A stretch of 64,000 nucleotides of DNA, taken from positions 34,893-98,892 of the forward strand of contig JAGBHE010000054.1 in the NCBI GenBank assembly GCA_017935675.1. The letters are read 5' to 3'. The stretch is from Clostridia bacterium (GTDB lineage Bacteria; Bacillota; Clostridia; UBA1381). Below, in pieces: positions 26,351 through 34,264 of the stretch. Position 1 is the first letter of the stretch, and every line of letters begins with the position of its first letter. The position numbers and the translations under genes were made by a program. The notes under the pieces were generated by a model, which was not told the origin of the DNA, searched no databases, and saw only the letters and a program-made list of their open reading frames with translations.

Positions 26351-28366
26351 ATGAAAGAATATGATTTCAAAGGAAGCTGGATAACAAACAGGGAATTTTG
26401 CGAATTAAAGCCGGAGAATGTATTTCACAGGCAGCTTGAAGCTTTTGAGCCTCCATGTGACGGGCTCAGAAACCGTCATATATTGTTCAGAAAATGCTTT
26501 GAGTTAAAAGATATTTCTTCCGGTGCAAGGATATATATATCCGCTGATGATTATTACAAGCTTTACATAAACGGCAGACTTGCCGCGCAGGGCCCTGCTC
26601 CGTCATATAGCTTCCGGTATAATTATAATGTTATCGATGTGAGCCGTTATCTAAAAAAAGGCAGGAATGTTATAGCGGTACACACGCTGTATCAAGGGCT
26701 TATAAATCGTGTATGGCAAAGCGGAGACAACAGACACGGACTTATTCTTGACCTTGTTGCGGAGGACGGCGTTATTATTTCAAGTGATGAAAGCTTTAGG
26801 GTAAAGGCGCATTCCGCATACCGCGAAACGGGAACCGCAGGTTACCTGACGCAGTTTCTGGAGGAATATGATTCCCGTGCCCCGGAGGTTGGCTTTGAAA
26901 AGGCCGGATTTAATGACGAGTCATGGGAAAACGCCGAAATCAGAAAATATGCTGATTATACTTTAACGGAGCAAAAAACCGACATGCTTGTATACGAAAA
27001 GATTTATCCGGTAAAAACGGAGGCTGCAGGAAATAAAATGCTTTTGGATTTTGGCGCGAATTACGTCGGATATCTTAATGCGGCGGCGCTGGGGAAAAGC
27101 GGAGCTGTGATTACTGTCAGATGCGGGCAGGAGATGAATGATGATGGAAGTGTACGTTATAACCTGCGTGCAAACTGTACATATGAGGAAACCTGGATTT
27201 TGGCGGGCGGTGAAAGCAGGCTTGAATGGTTTGATTATAAGTCCTTCCGGTATGCCGAGCTTTTGCTCCCTGACGGGTGCGTAATTAAAGATGTATATGT
27301 AACTGCACGCCATTATCCGTTTGAATTAAAAACAGCTCTCAGAAAAGAATTTTCGGATAATGAAAAGCTTAAAAGTATATGGGATTTGTGCATTCATACA
27401 CAGAAATACGGAGTGCAGGAGGTTATTCACGACTGCATGGAGCGCGAAAAGGGCTTTTATGTCGGTGACGGCTGTTATACGGCAGCAGCTAATATGATTC
27501 TCACAGGCGATGACAAAATGGTTAGAAAGCTCATAGATGATGGATTTTTAACAGAATGTATAACGGATAGTCTTGTTACATGTCTTGACTGCTCGTTTAT
27601 GCAGGAGATTGCGGAATTTCCGCTGATGCTTATATATCTTGTGCTGTGGCATTACAATTTTGCGGGTGATAAGGCATATCTTGAAGGAAATTATGAAAAG
27701 GCTGTAAAATTACTTGAGGTCTACCGCAGAAATTACGAAAAAGATTATCTGCTGTGCAATCTTGATAAATGGTGTGTTGTTGAATGGCCGAAGAATTTTC
27801 AGCACGGATATGATGTTGACATCAGGGAAGGTATGATTTGCCGCGAGCCACATATTTCAATAAACGCATACTATATAGAAGCAATCAGGACTGTTAATAA
27901 AATGGCGGAGATTTTGGGCATGGGCGGATACAGAGACCTTGAGCCTGTCACAGATGCTTTTGAAAAAGCATTTTACGATAGAGACAAGCAGCTTTTTAGG
28001 GATGGAATGAATACAGACCATATAAGCCTTGTCGGAAATATCTTTCCGTTTGCGTTTGAGCTTTGCCCGGGGGAAGAATGCAGAGAGAATATCATAAATA
28101 TGATTTCGGAATATAAAATAAGCTCGCTTTCACTTTTTTGTACCTTTCTCGCCATGGAGGGCATGGTGAGATACGGCAGATACGATATGATAAAAGAAGC
28201 GCTTCTTGATGAAGGGGCGTGGCTTAGAATGATAAATGAAGGCGCAACAACAACCTTTGAGGGCTGGGGAAAGGATACAAAGTGGAACACCTCCCTTTTT
28301 CATCTTACTATGTCGTATGCAGTGCTGTTTATGGCTGATATTGACATAAAGAAAATTTTAGGTTAG
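26351..28366 (+). CDS. GH78-like alpha-L-rhamnosidase family protein
   Basis: 671 residues from the ATG at 26351 (AGAGG upstream); an ATG at 26327 overlaps the EEP stop but has no ribosome site. There is no signal peptide, so it is cytoplasmic. The N-terminal ~330 residues are two beta-sandwich domains (ISADDYYKLYINGRLAAQGP, the usual rhamnosidase N-terminal motif). The (alpha/alpha)6 barrel follows with DCMEREKGFYVGDG around residues 361-374, where the family has its D-R-E/D acid region (E366 the likely general acid). EGATTTFEGWGKDTKW near residue 635 corresponds to the GATT-x-W-E region with the second carboxylate. The REKGFYVGD form differs from the textbook RDERLGWTGD motif and marks a divergent subfamily, so the substrate may be rhamnose or another deoxy/uronic residue. 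Confidence 0.78.
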   Translation: MKEYDFKGSWITNREFCELKPENVFHRQLEAFEPPCDGLRNRHILFRKCFELKDISSGARIYISADDYYKLYINGRLAAQGPAPSYSFRYNYNVIDVSRYLKKGRNVIAVHTLYQGLINRVWQSGDNRHGLILDLVAEDGVIISSDESFRVKAHSAYRETGTAGYLTQFLEEYDSRAPEVGFEKAGFNDESWENAEIRKYADYTLTEQKTDMLVYEKIYPVKTEAAGNKMLLDFGANYVGYLNAAALGKSGAVITVRCGQEMNDDGSVRYNLRANCTYEETWILAGGESRLEWFDYKSFRYAELLLPDGCVIKDVYVTARHYPFELKTALRKEFSDNEKLKSIWDLCIHTQKYGVQEVIHDCMEREKGFYVGDGCYTAAANMILTGDDKMVRKLIDDGFLTECITDSLVTCLDCSFMQEIAEFPLMLIYLVLWHYNFAGDKAYLEGNYEKAVKLLEVYRRNYEKDYLLCNLDKWCVVEWPKNFQHGYDVDIREGMICREPHISINAYYIEAIRTVNKMAEILGMGGYRDLEPVTDAFEKAFYDRDKQLFRDGMNTDHISLVGNIFPFAFELCPGEECRENIINMISEYKISSLSLFCTFLAMEGMVRYGRYDMIKEALLDEGAWLRMINEGATTTFEGWGKDTKWNTSLFHLTMSYAVLFMADIDIKKILG

Positions 28367-28385
28367 TGTAAATTTTTGAATGTTG

Positions 28386-28420
28386 CGGCAGAGCGTAAGA
28401 GCTGTGCCGTTTTTTTTTTT
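28386..28420 (+). terminator. Terminator after the GH78-like gene
   Basis: Stem CGGCAGAGC/GCTGTGCCG (28386-28394 with 28401-28409, one G-G mismatch), 6-nt loop, followed by eleven T residues. Confidence 0.85.
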
Positions 28421-28437
28421 GCCGTTTTTCAGAAAAT

Positions 28438-28484
28438 GTATGACAAATTTGGCAGTTGACATGGATTTTGAAATGGTGTATAAT
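28438..28484 (+). promoter_or_regulatory. Consensus promoter of the two-component operon with upstream shared element
   Basis: TTGACA (28456-28461), 17-bp spacer, TATAAT (28479-28484): a full consensus sigma-A promoter. Immediately upstream, GTATGACAAATTTG (28438-28451) is repeated with one change in front of the promoter at 30896. A promoter this perfect with a shared upstream site suggests a common regulator, possibly the response regulator of this operon. Confidence 0.75.
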
Positions 28485-28520
28485 AAACTTGGGCTGCAAT
28501 GTGCAATGCATTAAGAAAAA

Positions 28521-30080
28521 ATGTTGAAAACGGTGACAAAAATGATTTTGTATGTGATTATTCTTCTGATGTTCAGCTTGTTTATTTTTATAACAAAATA
28601 TAAAAACAGCTATACCTGGATATTTGTAACCATGATAGCTTTAATTGATGTGCTTTTTGTTGCCACAATATTTTTGTATATGAAAACCTCAAACTACAGC
28701 GCAACTTTTTTATGGGAGCAGCAGCTTTATTTCGCACTTGCAAAATTTAAAGTAAATTATTATGCGATATTTGATATGTATACGGTTACTGTTGCAGGAT
28801 ATATGCTTGTATGCCTTTGCGCGGCTGTAAGAACCATGCAGATGAAGGGCATAAAAAAGAATGCGGTATTTATTGTGGGAATGATAGCTCCCATTGCTTT
28901 ATTTGTATATTTGAATTTGTATTCAACCGGAATGAATATATATATGGGGCTGTACAGCGGCAATAAAATATACGGGTTTATTGCGGATTATCTGAATATT
29001 TTCAATGTTGTTATTGCATCGGTATATCTGATTCTTCCGTTTGTCTTTCTGGTAAGAAGCATTTTTAAAACAAAAATCAATTACAGGAAAAAGTACTTTC
29101 TTTCAATGAGTATATATCTTGCGACTATAGATGTGCTGATGCTGATAGTGTTCTGTAAAATAGTACCGTGCAGACATGTATTGGTGTATTCTCCGGATTT
29201 CCTCAGACTGCCGTCCGAACTGCGTACTGATATTTACAAGAACAGCGCCCTGTTTTTGCTGATAATTGTGCTTTTTTTATTTTTACTGTCTGTTTTTGCG
29301 GTTAAAAGCAAAATGTTTGACAAGGTGGATTTGGGAAGAAGTTATAAGGACGTCAGACCGAAAAGCAGTAAAATTTTTTTTAAGGACACAAGAATGGTTT
29401 TTCATACGTGTAAAAATACCCTTCTTTCGCTTGATTTTTTTTGCAAAAGAATGGAGCAGAAAAATCCGTCTCCCGGCATTCAGGATAATATTGATGAGAT
29501 GCACAGCTTGATTAATGAATCGCTTATAAAACTTACACATCTTTTAAATATATATAACGATCCTACGGAAATAATAGATGAGATGAATGTTGTAGAATGT
29601 ATTCGGAAAGCGGCAAAGAAATCAAATATCAGTAAGGACATTGATGTGAATATAAAGTCATGCTGCGAGTGCGTGTATATTTCTGCAGACAGTATTTTGA
29701 TGGAGGAGGTTTTTGTAAACCTTTTTGAAAATGCCGGGGAAGCAATAAGCCAATGCAGCGAAGATAAGGGAAAAATAGATATAAGGGTTTTGTCAGAGGA
29801 AGGATGGGTGTGCGTTTATGTAAGGGATAACGGCTGCGGAATCTCAAGAAAAAACTATTCGAATGTGTTTAAACCTTTGTACTCTACGAAAAAAACAACA
29901 CAGAATTGGGGAGTAGGACTATCATTTGTTTTAAATGTTATGAACTCTCTCGGCGGAGAAATATCAATCAAGAGCCGGATGGGAAGGTATACAGAGTTTG
30001 AACTGTTGTTTCCCGCAACAAAACGAAATGAAGAATCTTCCGAAATCTTTTCCGGAGTATTGGCAGGATTAATTAAATAA
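28521..30080 (+). CDS. Membrane sensor histidine kinase
   Basis: 519 residues. The first ~260 residues contain about seven to eight hydrophobic helices and only short loops, so the signal is probably sensed at or within the membrane. The dimerisation/phosphoacceptor region has MVFHTCKNTL with H295 and the H-x-x-K-N pattern seen in kinases that partner NarL-type regulators. The HATPase domain follows: N box VNLFENAGEAI (~residue 400), G1 box VRDNGCGIS and G2 box GVGLSFVLNVMNSLGGEI. The ribosome site is weak. The response regulator starts 15 nt after the stop. The pair precedes a sugar transporter operon with a matching promoter element, so sensing a carbohydrate is likely, although the ligand is unknown. 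Confidence 0.88.
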   Translation: MLKTVTKMILYVIILLMFSLFIFITKYKNSYTWIFVTMIALIDVLFVATIFLYMKTSNYSATFLWEQQLYFALAKFKVNYYAIFDMYTVTVAGYMLVCLCAAVRTMQMKGIKKNAVFIVGMIAPIALFVYLNLYSTGMNIYMGLYSGNKIYGFIADYLNIFNVVIASVYLILPFVFLVRSIFKTKINYRKKYFLSMSIYLATIDVLMLIVFCKIVPCRHVLVYSPDFLRLPSELRTDIYKNSALFLLIIVLFLFLLSVFAVKSKMFDKVDLGRSYKDVRPKSSKIFFKDTRMVFHTCKNTLLSLDFFCKRMEQKNPSPGIQDNIDEMHSLINESLIKLTHLLNIYNDPTEIIDEMNVVECIRKAAKKSNISKDIDVNIKSCCECVYISADSILMEEVFVNLFENAGEAISQCSEDKGKIDIRVLSEEGWVCVYVRDNGCGISRKNYSNVFKPLYSTKKTTQNWGVGLSFVLNVMNSLGGEISIKSRMGRYTEFELLFPATKRNEESSEIFSGVLAGLIK

Positions 30081-30094
30081 GGGGGTAGTGAAGC

Positions 30095-30784
30095 ATGCAT
30101 AAAATTCATGTGGCAATATGTGATGATATTAAGCAGATGAGGGATTATTTTTCAGAGCTTATTGCAACACAGGAGGATATGGAGGTTGTAGGAACGTCAG
30201 ATTCAGGCGCCGGAATGGTTGAACTGGCAAAGCGTCTGAAGCCAGATGTTATTCTTATGGATATACAAATGGAAAGCGAATTTGCGGGAATAGACGCAAC
30301 TGCAAGTATTTTAAAGGATTTTCCCTCTGCTAATATAATAATTATTACTGTTCATGATGACGATGAGTTTATTTTTGACGCCTTTGTTGCAGGCGCTGTT
30401 GACTATCTTGTTAAAAATGTCAGTGATGATGAGCTTTTTGAGGCAATAAGAAATGCCCATAAAAGAAATGTTCAGCTGAATAATGATATTTCTCATAAAA
30501 TAGTAAATGAATTTATTAAGATGAAAAAGGAGCAGAAAAGCTTTATGTACCTTGTAAACATGATGTGTAACCTGTCTCCTTACGAAATGGAAACATTGCA
30601 GCTTTTATGCAAGGGAGTAAAGCGAAAGGAGATAGCCGAAATGCGGTGTGTCGAGCTTGTAACCATCCATACTATGGTAGCAAGAATAATGAAAAAGCTC
30701 GGCTATAAAAACTCAAATGAAATGATAAATGAAATTAATGAATTGGGCGTTTTGCCGCTGATAAAGAATATGAAGGAAAAATAA
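30095..30784 (+). CDS. NarL/LuxR-family response regulator
   Basis: 229 residues. Receiver domain ~1-125 with acidic pocket D10-D11, phosphoacceptor D56 (VILMDIQM), the conserved Thr in IIIITVHD and Lys in YLVKNVS. A linker of about 30 residues leads to a LuxR-type HTH (LSPYEMETLQLLCKG, KRKEIAEMRCVELVTIHTMVARIMKKLGY) with a recognition helix that departs somewhat from the usual form: VELVTIHTMVARIMKKLG. It pairs with the upstream kinase. Its likely targets are its own promoter and that of the downstream transporter, which share an upstream element. Confidence 0.9.
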   Translation: MHKIHVAICDDIKQMRDYFSELIATQEDMEVVGTSDSGAGMVELAKRLKPDVILMDIQMESEFAGIDATASILKDFPSANIIIITVHDDDEFIFDAFVAGAVDYLVKNVSDDELFEAIRNAHKRNVQLNNDISHKIVNEFIKMKKEQKSFMYLVNMMCNLSPYEMETLQLLCKGVKRKEIAEMRCVELVTIHTMVARIMKKLGYKNSNEMINEINELGVLPLIKNMKEK

Positions 30785-30804
30785 GGCTTTGCAATAAAAC
30801 GAGG

Positions 30805-30875
30805 AGCACAAGGGGACTGTTCTCTTGTGTTCTTTTTTTGGTTTTTTTAGCACAAGAGAACAGTCCCCTTGTGCT
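30805..30875. repeat. Inverted pair of the ACAAGGGGAC palindromic repeat, bidirectional terminator
   Basis: Left arm 30805-30829 and right arm 30851-30875 are perfect 25-bp inverted copies, with a 21-nt T-rich loop. Each arm is itself a small palindrome (CACAAG...CTTGTG). The same unit occurs singly at 59844, 62013 and (truncated) 63859. The T tract after the left arm makes it a plausible terminator for the two-component operon. Confidence 0.85.
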
Positions 30876-30877
30876 GT

Positions 30878-30924
30878 GTATGACAAATCTGTATGTTGAC
30901 ACGGTGATTTTGCCATGTTAAAAT
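30878..30924 (+). promoter_or_regulatory. Promoter of the second sugar ABC transporter with the shared upstream element
   Basis: TTGACA (30896-30901), 17-bp spacer, TAAAAT (30919-30924). GTATGACAAATCTG at 30878-30891 lies 4 nt before the -35 box, exactly where the near-identical element sits in the kinase promoter. Confidence 0.75.
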
Positions 30925-30972
30925 AAAACTGAAGAAAGGCTCCGGCTGAAAAAAATTAAAGAAGGTGTTTAA

Positions 30973-32346
30973 ATGAATTTTAGAAAGGCAATCAATGTTA
31001 CAATTTGTACATCAATGCTTCTGGCGCTTGCCGCAGGCTGCGGAGAAAAGGATGAGAGTAACCTTAAGACGGTGCAGATATGGTCCGGAAATTCACATTC
31101 CAAGGTGGCTGTAAGCAAGCTGGTTGAAGGATTTAACGAGACGAGAGGAAAGGAACTTGGGGTAAAGGTTGAGTATGTTGTTAAGGGCGGAGAAAGCGAG
31201 CAGGCGATAGAGCTTGCTTATGAAACAGGTGACGAGCCTGAATACTGCAGTTCGGGAAGTGTTCAACAGCTGTCAGAGCAAGGAAGAATTGTTGCAATTA
31301 ATGATTTGCCTGGCGGAGAAGAGTTTTTGGCGTCGTTCCCGAAGGGCAGCTATGATAACTTTACATATGACGGAAAAACGTATAAAGTGCCTTACGGTAT
31401 AACTCCGGTGGGACTTGTATACAACAAGGACATGTTTAAAAAGTACGGCATAGTTGATGAAAACGGAGAGGCAAAGCCGCCCGAAACGTTAGCGGAAATG
31501 CGCGAGTATGCAAAAAAGATGACAAATGAAGCCCAGCAAGAATACGGGTTTATTATTCCTCTTAAAACAGACTGGGTATACGGCGTTGAGGTTGCAAACA
31601 TTGCTGCCGCATCATCAAATCATCTGACATATGACTGGGCTGCGGGTAAATACGATTTTACAACTCATAAGCCTGTATATGAGTTTTATCAGGGGATGAA
31701 GGATGACGGTTCAATATTCCCCGGTGTTATCAATATGGATAACGATGCTGCCCGTGCGCAGTTTGCAATGGGTAAGATTGCAATGAAGTTTGGTGCTTCA
31801 TATGATGTGGGAGTATATAATGAACAGTTCCCGGCAAGCTGCGACTGGGGCGTTGCACCTGTTCCCACTGTAAAGAAGGGCGAAAGATACAGAGTTCCGT
31901 ATTCTTCAACGGGATGTCTTATGATAAACAAAAAAGCTGTTGACAGGCTTGGAGAGGAGACTGCATTTGAAATCTTCAAGTGGTTCCACGGAGACGAGGT
32001 TATGGCAGAGCTTTACAAGGAAGGAATGGAAATTCCGTGTAAGCCTGAAATTGTTAATAGCGTGTCTATAGAAGACGCTAAAAAGGGCTGGGTGGATTTT
32101 GCCGGTTTGGTTGGAATGTCATATAACGATTCATGGAACGTTCCTAAGGTTGTGCGTTCCGGAGAGCTTTCGGAAACTAAATATTTTCTGAATGAATTCT
32201 GGTCGGGAAATAAAACAGCAGACGAGGCGGTTGAGTATCTTACAAAATCATTTAATGACGGTATGCAGCGGTGGTTTGAGCAAAACCCGGATAAAAAGAT
32301 AGAGGATTATATTATTCCCGACAACAATAACATAAGGATTGAATAA
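30973..32346 (+). CDS. Sugar ABC transporter solute-binding lipoprotein
   Basis: 457 residues; family-1 extracellular solute-binding protein. The lipoprotein signal peptide ends in AAGC, with the lipidated cysteine near residue 23. The mature part starts VQIWSGNSHSKVAVSKLVEGF and contains the two-lobed motif PYGITPVGLVYNKDMFKKYG typical of sugar binders. GAAGG lies before the ATG. It is followed directly by its two permeases and, like the first transporter in the window, has no ATPase gene. Control by the adjacent two-component system is likely from the shared promoter element. Confidence 0.9.
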   Translation: MNFRKAINVTICTSMLLALAAGCGEKDESNLKTVQIWSGNSHSKVAVSKLVEGFNETRGKELGVKVEYVVKGGESEQAIELAYETGDEPEYCSSGSVQQLSEQGRIVAINDLPGGEEFLASFPKGSYDNFTYDGKTYKVPYGITPVGLVYNKDMFKKYGIVDENGEAKPPETLAEMREYAKKMTNEAQQEYGFIIPLKTDWVYGVEVANIAAASSNHLTYDWAAGKYDFTTHKPVYEFYQGMKDDGSIFPGVINMDNDAARAQFAMGKIAMKFGASYDVGVYNEQFPASCDWGVAPVPTVKKGERYRVPYSSTGCLMINKKAVDRLGEETAFEIFKWFHGDEVMAELYKEGMEIPCKPEIVNSVSIEDAKKGWVDFAGLVGMSYNDSWNVPKVVRSGELSETKYFLNEFWSGNKTADEAVEYLTKSFNDGMQRWFEQNPDKKIEDYIIPDNNNIRIE

Positions 32347-32371
32347 TTGGCAAGGGAGAGTATCAGACGAT

Positions 32372-33298
32372 ATGAACGGCATTTTAAGCAGAAAAAAACG
32401 TTCTTTCTTTACAAAGCATGATATAGAGTGCACAGCTCTGCTGCTGCCTGAAATAATAGGATTTTTCGTTTTTACGATTTATCCGATTATCTGGGCGGTT
32501 CAGAAAGCTTTTTACTACTATAACGGCATACAGAGCCGTACAACCTTTGTGGGACTTGATAATTTTAAGGCGCTTTTTACAACAAACGGTGCATACTGGA
32601 GCGCACTTGGCAACAGCTTTTTGTTCACCATAGGCAAGCTCCCCTTTGAAATTCCGATAGCGTTGATTTTAGCGATTATAGTAAGCAAAAATTATAAAGG
32701 CTTCAAGGCTTCCCGTGTGATTTTGTATTTACCGACAATAATCAGCGTTGCTGTCGTAGGTCTTGTATTTACAAACATGTTTTCATATTTCGGATATATA
32801 AATGCTGTCCTTATGAAGCTGGGAATAATAAAAAGCGGAATTGATTTCTTTGCTTCCAAAGGAAGCGCAATGATGGTGATTATAATAGCATCTATATGGC
32901 AGACATTTGGAATTAATACAATATATTTCCTTGTTGCGCTGTCCAATATACCGACGGAGGTATATGAGAGCGCAAAGCTGGACGGCGCGGGAACCCTTGT
33001 AACATTCTTTAAGATAACTCTTCCTCTGATATCGCCGGTGTTTGCAACAATTCTTCTTCTTGCAATAAACGGTTCTCTTCAGACGGGAGATATAATATTA
33101 ACGCTTACAAACGGTGCGCCGGGAGGTCAGACTGAGGTCGTTATGACATATCTTCTGAAATCCATGGTACCCGGATTTGCTCAGACAAATGCCGACATAG
33201 GCTTCGGATGCGCTGTTGCAATGGTTAACGCTGTTATATTTTCGCTTGTTGCACTGATTTATATAAGGCTTTCAAAAAAAGTTGTAAGCTATTTTTAA
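32372..33298 (+). CDS. Sugar ABC transporter permease (MalF/UgpA type)
   Basis: 308 residues from the ATG at 32372, with GGGAG upstream; a TTG at 32339 inside the end of the binding-protein gene is the longer alternative. Six membrane helices are expected; the first (IIGFFVFTIYPIIWAVQKAF) is followed by YNGIQSRTTFVGLDNFKALF, the typical periplasmic opening. The ATPase-docking EAA loop appears as EVYESAKLDGAGTLVTFFKI. It forms the transmembrane heterodimer with the next gene. Confidence 0.88.
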   Translation: MNGILSRKKRSFFTKHDIECTALLLPEIIGFFVFTIYPIIWAVQKAFYYYNGIQSRTTFVGLDNFKALFTTNGAYWSALGNSFLFTIGKLPFEIPIALILAIIVSKNYKGFKASRVILYLPTIISVAVVGLVFTNMFSYFGYINAVLMKLGIIKSGIDFFASKGSAMMVIIIASIWQTFGINTIYFLVALSNIPTEVYESAKLDGAGTLVTFFKITLPLISPVFATILLLAINGSLQTGDIILTLTNGAPGGQTEVVMTYLLKSMVPGFAQTNADIGFGCAVAMVNAVIFSLVALIYIRLSKKVVSYF

Positions 33299-33311
33299 AG
33301 GAGGAAAAGCA

Positions 33312-34166
33312 TTGCATAGTTTGTTTGAAAAAATAAAAATTGCAGTTATGTATCTGGTGCTTGCCATCGGTCTGGTATTTGTGCTTTTTCCTATATTTTA
33401 TATGGTAGTATCTTCTTTTAAAAGCAATATTGAGATTATGGCTGGCGGTGCGAATTTTTTTCCTGTAAAATGGTCAATGGATAATTACATAACGGCATGG
33501 AATTCGGATGTTTTCAATGTAAAGCGTCTTATATGGAACAGTATTTATTATACGGTTTTGGTAGTGTTGTTTACTGCAGCAAATTCCTGTATAGCGGGTT
33601 ATGTGTTTGCAAGAGGAAGGTTTAAAGGGAAAAAACTCTGGTTCGGAGTGTTTACGGCCCTTATGTTTGTAAACTTCGGCGGCGCAAATATTTTGCCCAC
33701 TTTGCAGATTATTGCAAAGCTTCATTTGTCAGGTTCGCTTTCAGGGCTTATTGTGGTAAAGTTTTTTGGGATTAACGTTGTAAATATATATCTTGTGAAA
33801 AGCTTTGTTTCATCACTGCCTAAGGAGCTTGATGAGGCGGCAATGATTGACGGGTGCAGTTTTTTCGGAATCTTTCGGAGAATAATAGCCCCGCTTCTTC
33901 TGCCGATTGTTGCAACTGTTGTTATGCTGGGATTTCAAGGGTCATGGAATGAATATCTTATGCCGATGGTGTTTACGGCTTCAGACCCGTTAAAGGGAAC
34001 GTTGGTATCCGGTCTGTTTTACCTGAAAAGCTCGGGCGGAGCTGCAACAAACTGGAATATATTGCTTGCCGGCTCCGTTATAGCTTCCATTCCTGTGCTG
34101 ATAGTTTATTTATACGGAAATAAATATTTTATACAAGGCTTGACCGCAGGAGCGGTTAAGGGATAG
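33312..34166 (+). CDS. Sugar ABC transporter permease (MalG/UgpE type)
   Basis: 284 residues from a TTG at 33312, with AAGGAGG 7 nt upstream and the previous stop 13 nt away. The N-terminal membrane helix has FVLFPIFYMVVSSFKSN, the family signature. The EAA loop is ELDEAAMIDGCSFFGIFRRI, and the protein ends QGLTAGAVKG as these permeases do. Third gene of the transporter operon; the next gene starts about 100 bp on with no clear terminator between them. Confidence 0.88.
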   Translation: MHSLFEKIKIAVMYLVLAIGLVFVLFPIFYMVVSSFKSNIEIMAGGANFFPVKWSMDNYITAWNSDVFNVKRLIWNSIYYTVLVVLFTAANSCIAGYVFARGRFKGKKLWFGVFTALMFVNFGGANILPTLQIIAKLHLSGSLSGLIVVKFFGINVVNIYLVKSFVSSLPKELDEAAMIDGCSFFGIFRRIIAPLLLPIVATVVMLGFQGSWNEYLMPMVFTASDPLKGTLVSGLFYLKSSGGAATNWNILLAGSVIASIPVLIVYLYGNKYFIQGLTAGAVKG

Positions 34167-34264
34167 ATTGTGATAGCAGCAAAGAATCGGAATTTTGGAA
34201 TTGATGATGTTTTTGACGGCCTTAAAAGGCTGATGTTCAATAAAAAAATAAGGAGGAGTTCACA

